From positions 1-43,300 of the forward strand of contig JAFQZL010000011.1 of NCBI GenBank assembly GCA_017405945.1: a stretch of 43,300 nt of DNA. The letters are read 5' to 3'. Positions 8,502 through 16,686 of this stretch are shown in pieces. Origin of the DNA: Acidaminococcaceae bacterium. Its GTDB lineage: Bacteria; Bacillota; Negativicutes; Acidaminococcales; Acidaminococcaceae. The notes beneath the pieces are model-generated. The model was not told the DNA's origin and ran no database searches. It was given only the letters and a program-made list of their open reading frames with translations. The stretch's first letter is position 1. Each line of letters opens with the position of its first letter. The position numbers were made by a program, and so were the translations under genes.

Positions 8502-8533
8502 TATACTATTTATTATCTATACTATTTATTATC
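8502..8533. repeat. Perfect 16-bp tandem duplication in the aroA-aroC gap
   Basis: TATACTATTTATTATC occurs twice head to tail and ends exactly where the aroA stop codon begins. It looks like a recent slippage duplication. The minus strand contains TAGTATAG motifs that could act as weak -10 elements, but I see no matching -35. Confidence 0.85.
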
Positions 8534-9862
8534 TCACGCTTCCCTGCCCGTTTCAATTGCTTTTTCCGTTTTTCCGCCCACCGCTGCATAATCGTTCCAG
8601 AATTCCGGGTAAGATTTGCTGACGCTTTCTCCTCCTGTAAGAGTAACCGGTTCTTTACAAGCCAGTGCGGCAACAGCCATGCTCATGGCAATCCGGTGGT
8701 CGTTCCAGGCATCCACAACAGCGCCGCCTTTCAAGCCTTCCGGTTTGCCTTTGATCAGGAGGCCTCCCGGTTCTTCGGTAATGTCTGCCCCCAATTTCAC
8801 CAGCTCGGAGTGCATGGCTGCCAGACGGTCGCATTCTTTGATCCGCAGCCTTCCAGCATTGATAATGTGGGTGGTTCCTTCCGCCACGGCCGCCGCCACC
8901 GACAGGACCGGCACCAGATCCGGACAATCCGCCGCGTCAATTTCACAGCCGCGAAGCCCGGAAGGAAGAATGGTAACAGCATCCTTATCTATTCTGATAT
9001 CTGCACCCATGTTACGCAATATTTCCAATACTGCCTTGTCCCCCTGAAGAGAAGCTTCATTCAATCCGTTACAGCGTAAGCCTTCCCGGCTGCCGATAGC
9101 TCCCGCAACCAGCCAGAAAGCCGCCTGGGACCAGTCCCCTTCCACCTGTACACGCCCCGATGGGGCCCGGTACGTTTGTTTGCCGGGTATTTTGTAATGA
9201 AACAGGTCTTTTCGCTTTATGTCAATGCCAAACCTTCGCAGGCTGCTTAACGTCAGTTCAATGTAACTGGCAGACTCCAGCGGCGGCAAGATTTTCAGTG
9301 TAGAGTCGCCATCCAGTAACGGTAACGCGAACAACAGCCCGGAAACGAACTGGGAACTCACATTTCCCGGCAACACATAAGCGCCCGGCTTCAGCCTGCC
9401 GTTCACTGTTAAAGGAAGACACCCGTTTTCTGCGGTGCAATAACGCAGCTCCTGTTTATCAAATATGTCGTAATAGGGCTGCAGCGGCCGGGAAACTAAT
9501 TTCCCCTGCCCTTTAAAAGTAAAAGACCGGTTGCACAGAGCTCCCAACGGAATAAAAAAGCGCAGCGTAGAGCCGGATTCTCCGCAGTCCACAGCAACCT
9601 GTCCTAACGAGAACCTGTGATTCCAGTGAAACTGAAATGCAGTACGCCCTTTATATTCGGAATACACTTTTGTCACCGTAACGCCCAACCCTGTAAGACA
9701 ACGGTTAGTCGCTTCGATGTCCTTGGAAACAGCTATATTATCCACGATACAATCGTTGCCGGAAAGGCCCGCGCAGATACACATGCGGTGCCCCATGCTT
9801 TTGGAAGAGGGTACCAGCACGCTGCCATGAAGAGACTGGGGGGTAATTTTGTAAATCGTCAT
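8534..9862 (-). CDS. aroA: 3-phosphoshikimate 1-carboxyvinyltransferase (EPSP synthase)
   Basis: 442 residues, full length. The N-terminal VPSSKSMGHRMCICAGL holds the catalytic lysine and the PEP/shikimate-phosphate contacts. CGESGSTLRFFIPLGA follows near residue 95. GNVSSQFVSGLL, EGDWSQAAFWL, DCPDLVPVLSVAAA with the catalytic aspartate, and LRIKECDRL complete the two-domain inverse alpha/beta barrel. The enzyme joins PEP to shikimate 3-phosphate. AAAGGATTTGGT precedes the ATG. It sits between aroB and aroC. Confidence 0.96.
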   Translation of the reverse strand: MTIYKITPQSLHGSVLVPSSKSMGHRMCICAGLSGNDCIVDNIAVSKDIEATNRCLTGLGVTVTKVYSEYKGRTAFQFHWNHRFSLGQVAVDCGESGSTLRFFIPLGALCNRSFTFKGQGKLVSRPLQPYYDIFDKQELRYCTAENGCLPLTVNGRLKPGAYVLPGNVSSQFVSGLLFALPLLDGDSTLKILPPLESASYIELTLSSLRRFGIDIKRKDLFHYKIPGKQTYRAPSGRVQVEGDWSQAAFWLVAGAIGSREGLRCNGLNEASLQGDKAVLEILRNMGADIRIDKDAVTILPSGLRGCEIDAADCPDLVPVLSVAAAVAEGTTHIINAGRLRIKECDRLAAMHSELVKLGADITEEPGGLLIKGKPEGLKGGAVVDAWNDHRIAMSMAVAALACKEPVTLTGGESVSKSYPEFWNDYAAVGGKTEKAIETGREA

Positions 9863-9920
9863 ACCAAATCCTTTTCTAAAAAACTATTATTCACATTTTT
9901 TCGACTAAAGAAACATAAAA

Positions 9921-10985
9921 TTATGGAAGATATTGTGTCAGTTCGCTAAATTCCACTCTCTGCAGGAAACTTTCCCCGATTCTTTTCAGAAGAACCAGCG
10001 TCAGGCGCGAACCGCGCTTCTTTTTGTCCAGGGCAATGGCCTGCAGGAAATCTTCCTGCTGCATATCCACAGCAGCCGGAAGCTGGAATTTTTGCAGAAG
10101 TTCGGCAATCCGGCCGGCAGTACCGGATTCCGTCAGCCCAAGTTTTTCCGACCGGCTTGTCAGCAGTACCATACCGATGCCCACGCCTTCCCCGTGGCTG
10201 TATTTGTCAAAACGGAATGTCTTTTCTACCGCGTGGCCCAGGGTATGCCCGAAGTTCAGCAGCATCCGTTCCCCTGTATCAAATTCGTCATGCTCCACAA
10301 TACGGGCTTTGATGTTGCAGCATGTTTCGATAATCTCATCTGCACAAGCCAGCAGTTCCGCGTCGTTTTGTATCTTCTCCAGCCTCACAAACAACTCTTT
10401 GTCCATGATGCAGCCATATTTGATCACTTCTGCCAGTCCGTCGTGAAGGTAACGTACCGGAAGCGTCTTCAATAAATCCGGATCAATAAAAACTGCTTTG
10501 GGTTGGTAAAAAGCCCCTACCAGATTTTTTCCGCTGGACAAATCAATGGCAACCTTTCCGCCTACGCTGCTGTCCACCGTCGCCAACAGGGATGTGGGAA
10601 TCTGAATAAAAGCCACGCCGCGCAAAAAAGTTGCTGCCGCCAGGCCTCCCATGTCCCCGGTCACACCGCCGCCCAAAGCTACCACCGCGTCGCTGCGTGT
10701 AAGACCGGCCTCTGCCAGCCCGTCATACAGGAAACCCAGTGTTTGCAGATTTTTGCTTTCTTCCCCTGCCGGGAAGGTCAGCACCGTAACCACAACTCCT
10801 TCTTTTTCCAAAGATTCCTGCAAGATAGACGCATACAGCAGCCCTACATGGCTGTCTGTAATGATAGCGATTTTCTCCGCTTTGGGGAGAAGAGTTTTAA
10901 TTTTGCCGCCAACATGGGGCAGAAGGCCTCTTTCAATTTCAATATCATAGCTTTTGGACCCTAAATCCACATGAACAATACGCAT
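9921..10985 (-). CDS. aroB: 3-dehydroquinate synthase
   Basis: 354 residues. The NAD-binding segment LGGGVTGDMGGLAAATFLRG is near residue 105. PTSLLATVDSSVGGKVAID, SGKNLVGAFYQPKAVFID and a GHTLGHAVE zinc-ligand segment near residue 250 are all conserved. The enzyme cyclises DAHP to 3-dehydroquinate using NAD and a divalent metal. The ribosome site GAGGAAAAATC overlaps the end of tyrA, which stops ten bases upstream, so expression is probably coupled. Confidence 0.96.
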   Translation of the reverse strand: MRIVHVDLGSKSYDIEIERGLLPHVGGKIKTLLPKAEKIAIITDSHVGLLYASILQESLEKEGVVVTVLTFPAGEESKNLQTLGFLYDGLAEAGLTRSDAVVALGGGVTGDMGGLAAATFLRGVAFIQIPTSLLATVDSSVGGKVAIDLSSGKNLVGAFYQPKAVFIDPDLLKTLPVRYLHDGLAEVIKYGCIMDKELFVRLEKIQNDAELLACADEIIETCCNIKARIVEHDEFDTGERMLLNFGHTLGHAVEKTFRFDKYSHGEGVGIGMVLLTSRSEKLGLTESGTAGRIAELLQKFQLPAAVDMQQEDFLQAIALDKKKRGSRLTLVLLKRIGESFLQRVEFSELTQYLP

Positions 10986-10994
10986 GATTTTTCC

Positions 10995-11867
10995 TCAATA
11001 CAGCATCCTTCTTCGCGGTCCGGCTTCCCGCATAATCGTCTTCAGTGCTTCCCTGTCGTTTTCCACAATGGCCTTTTTCCAACGTTCCAGCTGACTCTGG
11101 TAGTTTTCAATCTCCGCAATCACGTTATCTCTGTTAGACAGGAACAGGTCGCTCCAAAGGTCCGGATTAATATCCGCTACCCGGGTGGCGTCCCGGAAAC
11201 CTCCCGCAATAAAGTATTGGGTGTTTTCATTGTAGGACGCGCTGTTTACCAGCGCTACCGCTGTAATATGGGGCAGGTCGCTGGTGTAGGCAATGATTTT
11301 GTCATGATCTTCCATGGAAACCTTGACCGAACGGGCGCAACCAAGAGCCTTTGCAAATCCTTCCAGCCAGCTCACGGCTTCCAGTGTGTTTTTCTCCGTC
11401 GGCACGATAATATAGTTGGAATTGTTAAAGATGGCAGCATCCGACATCCCCAGGCCGCTTCCCTGCCGGCCCGCCATGGGATGACCGGATATAAACTCGC
11501 ATCCTGCCGGCAGCAGTTCCTGGATTTCCCGGGGCATCGTCCCCTTTACACCGGTAGCGTCTGTCATCAGCATGCCCTCCGCAAAGTTCTGTACATTCTG
11601 CCGTACAAAACCCATAACTGCTTCCGGGTACACACTGCATATGATGACATCCGCCTCTTTCAGATTGCTGCCGTCCGCTTCTACCACTTCGTCAATCATA
11701 TTGGCGTTCAGACAGGCCCGGGCAATGCCATGGCTGATGTCCATGCCAAGGATCTTCCTGACCTTTAAATTACGCAGCGCTTTTGCATAGGACCCGCCGA
11801 TAAGACCCAGACCCACAATGGCAAAGGTTAAGTCCCGCAGCGGTTTTTCCTGGTACTGTTTAATCAT
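10995..11867 (-). CDS. tyrA: Prephenate dehydrogenase
   Basis: 290 residues from the ATG at 11867, chosen because ACAGGAGAAA lies about 12 bases upstream; an earlier in-frame ATG at 11894 has no ribosome site. The Rossmann motif GLGLIGGSYAKAL is near residue 20. SGHPMAGRQGSG and the catalytic histidine in SDLPHITAVALV are conserved. The protein is monofunctional: it has no fused chorismate mutase and no C-terminal ACT domain. It oxidises and decarboxylates prephenate to 4-hydroxyphenylpyruvate for tyrosine synthesis and is the second enzyme gene of the aro operon. Confidence 0.94.
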   Translation of the reverse strand: MIKQYQEKPLRDLTFAIVGLGLIGGSYAKALRNLKVRKILGMDISHGIARACLNANMIDEVVEADGSNLKEADVIICSVYPEAVMGFVRQNVQNFAEGMLMTDATGVKGTMPREIQELLPAGCEFISGHPMAGRQGSGLGMSDAAIFNNSNYIIVPTEKNTLEAVSWLEGFAKALGCARSVKVSMEDHDKIIAYTSDLPHITAVALVNSASYNENTQYFIAGGFRDATRVADINPDLWSDLFLSNRDNVIAEIENYQSQLERWKKAIVENDREALKTIMREAGPRRRMLY

Positions 11868-11955
11868 ATCTGACTTTTTCTCCTGTAACAACATCTAATA
11901 ACCAATCATAGTTTCATTTCTCTTTGCAGCACAGGTTATCGAAGCTTCCTGCCTC

Positions 11956-12969
11956 TTATAAATCCCTCCCGATAATGCGGGCAATACCTTTCAGCTCGCC
12001 CATCAGCTCTGCAAAACGTTCCGGCTTCAGAGACTGGGCCCCGTCGCACAGCGCTTTTTCCGGATCGTTATGGACTTCGATGATCAGCCCGTCCGCTCCA
12101 ACGGCAACTGCCGCCTTGGCCAGGGCCGGTACCATCCACCACAGGCCTGCCGCATGGCTGGGATCTACGATTACCGGCAGATGGCTCAGTTTCTTGGCCG
12201 CGCAGACAGCGCTCAGATCCAGCGTGTTGCGGGTATAAGTTTCATAAGTGCGGATGCCCCGTTCGCACAGGATGACATTGGTATTGCCCTCCGCCATGAT
12301 ATATTCAGCGCTCATGATCCATTCCTGTACCGTAGCGGCCAGACCGCGTTTCAGCAAAATCGGTTTCTTCGTCCTGCCCAGTTCTTTCAGCAGGGAATAA
12401 TTTTGCATATTGCGCGCGCCCACCTGGATCAGATCTACATCTTCCACGAATTTGTCCAGCACATCGGCGCTCATGATTTCCGTAACGATAGGTAAACCGG
12501 TTTCCGCTTTTGCTTCTTTCAGCAACTCCAGCCCCGGCATTCCCATGCCCTGGAATGAATACGGGGAAGTGCGCGGTTTGAAGGCGCCGCCACGCATCAG
12601 GTGCGCCCCTGCCATTTTTACAGACTTTGCCACACCGATGATCTGCTCCCGGGTTTCCACGCTGCAGGGACCGGCGATGACCTGCATCTGCCTCCCGCCG
12701 ATTTTCACCCCGCCCACGTCAATGACACTGTCGTCCGGATGAAATGCCCGGTTCGCCCGTTTAAAAGGCTCCTGAACCCGCAGGACTTTCTCAATCCAGT
12801 CATTGACCATAATATCATGCGGGTTGAGGGTGCTGGTATCGCCTACCACGCCTAAGATGGCCGCCTGGTTACCGGTACTCAGGTCAATCTTAAAGCCTTT
12901 CGCTTCCAGACCGGCGATAATCTTATTTCTTTCTTCAATAGGGGCATTGGGTTTCATTACGATAATCAT
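11956..12969 (-). CDS. aroF: 3-deoxy-7-phosphoheptulonate (DAHP) synthase, type I-beta with N-terminal regulatory domain
   Basis: 337 residues. Residues about 1-67 form a small ferredoxin-like (ACT-like) domain as in the Thermotoga enzyme, where it mediates feedback by aromatic amino acids. The barrel follows: MQVIAGPCSVETREQI near residue 93, GGAFKPRTSPYSFQG, IQVGARNMQNYSLL, PILLKRGLAATVQEW, CERGIRTYETYTRNTLD and PVIVDPSHAAG. The enzyme condenses PEP with erythrose 4-phosphate, the committed step of aromatic synthesis. It is the first enzyme gene of the operon, 30 bases past the attenuator terminator. It is thus probably controlled twice: by attenuation of transcription and by allostery. Confidence 0.96.
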   Translation of the reverse strand: MIIVMKPNAPIEERNKIIAGLEAKGFKIDLSTGNQAAILGVVGDTSTLNPHDIMVNDWIEKVLRVQEPFKRANRAFHPDDSVIDVGGVKIGGRQMQVIAGPCSVETREQIIGVAKSVKMAGAHLMRGGAFKPRTSPYSFQGMGMPGLELLKEAKAETGLPIVTEIMSADVLDKFVEDVDLIQVGARNMQNYSLLKELGRTKKPILLKRGLAATVQEWIMSAEYIMAEGNTNVILCERGIRTYETYTRNTLDLSAVCAAKKLSHLPVIVDPSHAAGLWWMVPALAKAAVAVGADGLIIEVHNDPEKALCDGAQSLKPERFAELMGELKGIARIIGRDL

Positions 12970-12998
12970 GGTGAACGCACTCTCCTTTTTCCTGTACT

Positions 12999-13026
12999 AA
13001 AAAAGCGGGCTCGTAAAAGAGCCCGC
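12999..13026 (-). terminator. Attenuator terminator ahead of aroF
   Basis: Minus strand stem GCGGGCTC / GAGCCCGC with a six-base loop and a run of six T, lying between the leader peptide stop (13083) and aroF (12969). A strong intrinsic terminator here would block the operon unless an antiterminator forms, as expected for attenuation. Confidence 0.93.
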
Positions 13027-13082
13027 CTGCATTTGGTTGGCAGCCTTTGAACTTTATTCGCCGGCCTTTTCTGTTTACGATT

Positions 13083-13187
13083 CTATGCTTTCTTCTGTTT
13101 TTCCCACGCAAAATAGCCATAGCCGTAATAATAGCTATAGCTGTAGGAAAAAACATAATTTGCAGCAAACACAGAATCCGGTTTCAT
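13083..13187 (-). CDS. Aromatic-rich leader peptide of the aro operon (34 aa)
   Basis: Too short for routine gene calling. The ATG at 13187-13185 is preceded by CAGGTG five bases upstream; the TAG is at 13085-13083. Residues 13-28 read FSYSYSYYYGYGYFAW. In total it has eight Tyr, three Phe and one Trp in 34 residues, with 11 aromatic residues among the 18 from Tyr11 to Trp28. It lies about 50 bases inside the predicted transcript and about 57 bases before an intrinsic terminator. In trp-, phe- and his-type attenuators, ribosome stalling on such codons disrupts terminator formation. By analogy this peptide senses charged tRNA-Tyr, perhaps with tRNA-Phe and tRNA-Trp. Confidence 0.9.
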   Translation of the reverse strand: MKPDSVFAANYVFSYSYSYYYGYGYFAWEKQKKA

Positions 13188-13244
13188 ACTTGCACCTGCG
13201 TCAATATAAATTCTTAAACAACAGCAAAATAATAATATATGATT

Positions 13245-13273
13245 AGTTTAAACCTAATTCATACTACCGTCAA
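13245..13273 (-). promoter_or_regulatory. Promoter of the aromatic amino-acid operon
   Basis: Minus strand TTGACG (13273-13268), 17-bp spacer, TAAACT (13250-13245). The predicted start near 13238 leaves about 50 bases before the leader peptide. The upstream side borders the 190-bp palindrome. Confidence 0.75.
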
Positions 13274-13314
13274 GAAGCATTTGTGTAATGCAGTTTACAG
13301 TTTTGCAGAAACTG

Positions 13315-13504
13315 GAATTTTCAGGTTGGGAAAAGGCTGAAGCAAAACATCGGAAGCAATTGCGTGATTCCATGAGATGAAATTCGCCGCAGCGGCGAGA
13401 CTGTCTGAGGGGCACAGCCCCGAGTTTCGAAGCCGCAGGCGAATGAGTCCATGGAATAGCAATTGCGCACGGTTTTGTGAAGCCTTTCACAAACCTGAAA
13501 ATTC
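13315..13504. repeat. 190-bp imperfect palindrome (dispersed-repeat-like)
   Basis: Outer arms GAATTTTCAGGTT (13315-13327) and AACCTGAAAATTC (13492-13504) are perfectly inverted. Inside, GCAATTGCG...ATTCCATG is matched by CATGGAAT...GCAATTGCG, ATTCGCC by GGCGAAT, and the centre is a GGGGC-ACA-GCCCC hairpin. The whole element could fold into one long interrupted hairpin. Its last base overlaps the stop codon of the LtaS-like gene. It may act as a terminator for that operon, or be a REP- or MITE-like mobile repeat. Confidence 0.8.
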
Positions 13505-15567
13505 TATTCCTGCAACTTGTCGCCCGGCAATCCGCTCACGTAATAGGTATACATTACGTAATTCGCCAGCGCGTCTTCATATTCGTGCTGTGGATACGGT
13601 TCGTCGATTTTATCCACGAACTGCATTTCCCTGCTGAAATAATAGGCTTTGTCTCCAAAAAAGCCCAAAGCGCAGTCCGGCTCCGGATACTGCTGCAGCA
13701 GGTTCCGGCCGATAAACCGTTCCGGCGGCTGAATACCCTGCAGGCACAAAAGAGTCGGTGCGATGTCTATTTGGGAACTGTAGGCACTGTTGTCCAGGTT
13801 TTCCAGCGGAGCCAGGTTTTTGGAAACAAAAATCAGGGGAATCGGCGCGATGCTCTGCCGGTCTTTTTCATTTTTAACCAGCTCCGTATACTCCCCGCCG
13901 GAATGGGGGTTGTGGTCACTGGTAATAATATATAAAGTACGGTCATCCATCAGGCCCGCTTCTTCCACTGCCTTGAAAAAAGCCTTCAGTGTTCTGTCCA
14001 CCCAGTACATCCCGTGAATGCTGACCGTCTGGTTATCGCGGAAAGATTCCGGCGTATCGGCCCATTTCGTAGCATAATAGGGATAAGGCTGATGCATATC
14101 CAGAGTCTTGGTCACGTAAAAGAACTTTTTCCCTTTCAGTTTTTTCAGCTGTTCCACCGTCCGCCGGTACATCTCGTCATTATGGAAGCCCCACCCGGAA
14201 GCGCCGGAATATCCTGCTTTCTCCAAATCTTCCCTGGCTTCGTAATGCGCCATGCCGAACTGCTCTGTATATTGTCTGAACTCATTGTTGTAATAGCGGC
14301 TGGATGCGCTCTGGAAGTATCCGTCATAGCCATTCTTCTGCATGCTGCGGAACAAAGACGGCTTATCGCTGCCATCTACGTCCCCGTCAAACAGCAGTTG
14401 GGAACGGAAGGTAGCGTTCAGTCCTTCCGTAGTAGGTATGGCAGAAGAATAATAATTGTCTATCCGCGGATACCTCTTCAAAAGAGCATCCAGGTACGGC
14501 GTGGCCTCTGCCGGCATTACCTTATTATAAAAATGGATATAGTCACGGTGTACGGATTCCAGTATCAGCATCACGATACGGTCATAGGCAGGCGCCGGCA
14601 AGGGACGGGACGGTTTCTTCCGCATGACCCCCAGTTTGTACATCCATTCCCTGTCTTTCTCTGTCAGTTCTTTTTTCTTATGCTGGGTATCCCGGATCAC
14701 CTTTTCCTTGTTAAAAGCCGCCTTGCTGATTACATTCATGGCAATCGGAGTGACCAGCAGGTTCCTGTATTCCTGCCGGCTTTTTTCAATCTGCTCCTCA
14801 CTCCACAAACCGGACACGTGCAATGCGTACAAGCCCAGCTGGCTTCCGGTAAAATACAGCAGATTGAAGAGAAGGGTACATCCCAGAACCGCCAGCAGCG
14901 CCCAGGCAACATTCGGTTTATGCCTTCTGGGTTTTGTTACCCGGAAAAGCAGGAAAATGGCCAGAAGGCAGCAGACGATTTCCATAAGCTGCTTTTTCGA
15001 AAAAGATGACATGACCCCCTGGATCGCGTAGATGTTAAAGTTGCGGAAAAACACCGCCTGTACATGCATGGAAGTCTGCCAGAAGTAAACCACATCCATC
15101 AGCATTGCTGCCGCGCACAACAGATACACGGCAAAATAGAACACTTTGTTCTTCTTTGAAGGATTATGGTGGTACCATACGGCCGCCAGAATTACAGGAA
15201 CGATATTGTTTACCAGTCCGGCCAGGATTCCCAGCGTTGTCAAAAAATAAGGATCCAGCGCCAGCTTCTGCTGCATATACCAGGCAAAACCCAGATAGGA
15301 AACACCTAATACTACCGCGGGAAAATAACGTTGCAGCCGGTCCGGGATCCGTTTCCGGCGCAGAAAAAGCAGGTATGCCACTATCAGCAGCACCAGATCA
15401 CGCAATAAGGCGTTGACCAGCGTCTGCCAGTAATCACCTTCGGGAAACGGAATGATTCCTGCAAAAAGCTGCCGGGCATGCTCTTCTTCCCAAAAGTAAA
15501 TGGCGCCTGCAATTATGACAAACAGAAGCAGAACGCCAATACGTTTCCCATTATGTTTCCAATCCAT
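13504..15567 (-). CDS. LtaS/OpgB-like membrane phospho-group transferase (sulfatase fold)
   Basis: 687 residues. The N-terminal third has about five hydrophobic membrane segments between residues 9 and 225. An alkaline-phosphatase/sulfatase domain follows from about residue 310 to 660, facing outward by analogy with LtaS. Visible marks are IVMLILESVHRDY (metal ligand Glu), SSAIPTTEGLNATF (nucleophile Thr candidate) and YIITSDHNPHSGGEY (Asp-His metal site). Family members transfer glycerol phosphate or phosphoethanolamine from membrane lipids to polymers or glycans and release diacylglycerol. It ends the heptose/LPS gene run, 76 bases after a diacylglycerol-kinase-family gene. The acceptor and donor are not determined by the sequence. 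Confidence 0.87.
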   Translation of the reverse strand: MDWKHNGKRIGVLLLFVIIAGAIYFWEEEHARQLFAGIIPFPEGDYWQTLVNALLRDLVLLIVAYLLFLRRKRIPDRLQRYFPAVVLGVSYLGFAWYMQQKLALDPYFLTTLGILAGLVNNIVPVILAAVWYHHNPSKKNKVFYFAVYLLCAAAMLMDVVYFWQTSMHVQAVFFRNFNIYAIQGVMSSFSKKQLMEIVCCLLAIFLLFRVTKPRRHKPNVAWALLAVLGCTLLFNLLYFTGSQLGLYALHVSGLWSEEQIEKSRQEYRNLLVTPIAMNVISKAAFNKEKVIRDTQHKKKELTEKDREWMYKLGVMRKKPSRPLPAPAYDRIVMLILESVHRDYIHFYNKVMPAEATPYLDALLKRYPRIDNYYSSAIPTTEGLNATFRSQLLFDGDVDGSDKPSLFRSMQKNGYDGYFQSASSRYYNNEFRQYTEQFGMAHYEAREDLEKAGYSGASGWGFHNDEMYRRTVEQLKKLKGKKFFYVTKTLDMHQPYPYYATKWADTPESFRDNQTVSIHGMYWVDRTLKAFFKAVEEAGLMDDRTLYIITSDHNPHSGGEYTELVKNEKDRQSIAPIPLIFVSKNLAPLENLDNSAYSSQIDIAPTLLCLQGIQPPERFIGRNLLQQYPEPDCALGFFGDKAYYFSREMQFVDKIDEPYPQHEYEDALANYVMYTYYVSGLPGDKLQE

Positions 15568-15643
15568 ACGGATACCTGCCTGCTATGATTTATACGTACT
15601 TTTCTTTATAAAAAACTGTCAGCTGAAACGTTTAAGCATGCGG

Positions 15644-16591
15644 TCAGGGAATAAACCACAAAGGCTTATCCATGATTTCCAGCGTCAACGGTGTCGAAGC
15701 GACTACGTCCCCGTCCAGTTCTACCGGAAAGTCTTCCAGCAGGTTTACGGATTCTATTTCCACTTTTTTCGCCTTACGGCAGAGAACTTCTTTATCCAGG
15801 TTCAGTCCTTCCAGCGCGATCAGCGAAGCATACTTCAGGATATCGGCCCGCTTATTGCCCGGGAAAACCGCTGCGTGCAGCCAGGGTACAGTAAGGGCGG
15901 CGTCCGTAAAGAGATTATACCGTCCGGCATAGTAGCGGCTTTTTCCTATAATCACGGAAGAACCGGTATGCCATTCCGTTTCATCATCAAAGCGCACCCG
16001 GAACGCATACCGCCAGTTGCTGAAGACCAGTTCACGCCGGACCAGCTGCGTACTTTGTAAAACATAAGCAAATTTATTCAACAGACGTTTCTGCATCGCC
16101 CCCACGTTGTCTACCACAAGGGAGTCAAAGCCTACGCTTGCCACTGTCAGGAACAGGTTGCCGTTGGCCCGGGCAGTATATAAAGGATATACAAAACCTT
16201 TCAAGGCCCGACGCACCCAGCGTTCCGGTTCATTACGCAGGGACATCTCCTTGGCAATCAGATTTACCGTTCCCGCAGGAAACACACTGATATACGGCCG
16301 GTAATCCAGTTGCAGCATATCTTCCACAAAGGCACGGATGGTTCCGTCGCCCCCGGCAATGATCACCCAGTCACACCGTTCATCAGCAGCCTTTTTTGCC
16401 AAATCCGGCATTTGTTCAAAATACTGAACATCTAATAGTTCTATTTCCGCATCCAGTACCTGTTTAAGCAGCTTATAAACTTCATTGATGCGGGACATCA
16501 TACTGGCAAACAGCTGCCGCCCGGAATACCGGTTATAAAGGATTAAAACTTTTTTAAATTGTCTTACGTCAATCTGGTCCTCCGGTTGCAC
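15644..16591 (-). CDS. Diacylglycerol kinase family lipid kinase (YegS/DgkB-like)
   Basis: 315 residues from the GTG at 16591, which has GGGGAGG seven bases upstream; an in-frame TTG at 16627 has a poorly placed site and would add 12 residues. VLILYNRYSGR near the start and WVIIAGGDGTIRAFVEDML, with the GGDGT nucleotide-binding motif, define the DAGK catalytic domain. SVFPAGTVNLIAKEM is the matching lipid-kinase segment, and the C-terminal beta-sandwich ends with VELDGDVV. Members phosphorylate diacylglycerol to phosphatidate. Its place between waaF and the LtaS-like gene suggests recycling of diacylglycerol from that enzyme. Confidence 0.88.
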   Translation of the reverse strand: MQPEDQIDVRQFKKVLILYNRYSGRQLFASMMSRINEVYKLLKQVLDAEIELLDVQYFEQMPDLAKKAADERCDWVIIAGGDGTIRAFVEDMLQLDYRPYISVFPAGTVNLIAKEMSLRNEPERWVRRALKGFVYPLYTARANGNLFLTVASVGFDSLVVDNVGAMQKRLLNKFAYVLQSTQLVRRELVFSNWRYAFRVRFDDETEWHTGSSVIIGKSRYYAGRYNLFTDAALTVPWLHAAVFPGNKRADILKYASLIALEGLNLDKEVLCRKAKKVEIESVNLLEDFPVELDGDVVASTPLTLEIMDKPLWFIP

Positions 16592-16686
16592 CAGCAGCCC
16601 TCCCCGCGCTTTACGCCTAATTATCAAGTCCCCATAGTAAAAATCATATAACCTGTTCTTCAGGTTCCTGCCTGCTCACTGCATAA

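Noticed and set aside
12935..13168. 77-residue minus-strand frame overlapping the aro leader and the aroF start
   Set aside because: It reads through the terminator hairpin and into aroF in another frame and lacks a ribosome site. The 34-codon aromatic frame beside it has one and explains the region.
13254..13490. 78-residue frame across the 190-bp palindrome
   Set aside because: The sequence is dominated by inverted-repeat structure, with no ribosome site and no protein-like composition.
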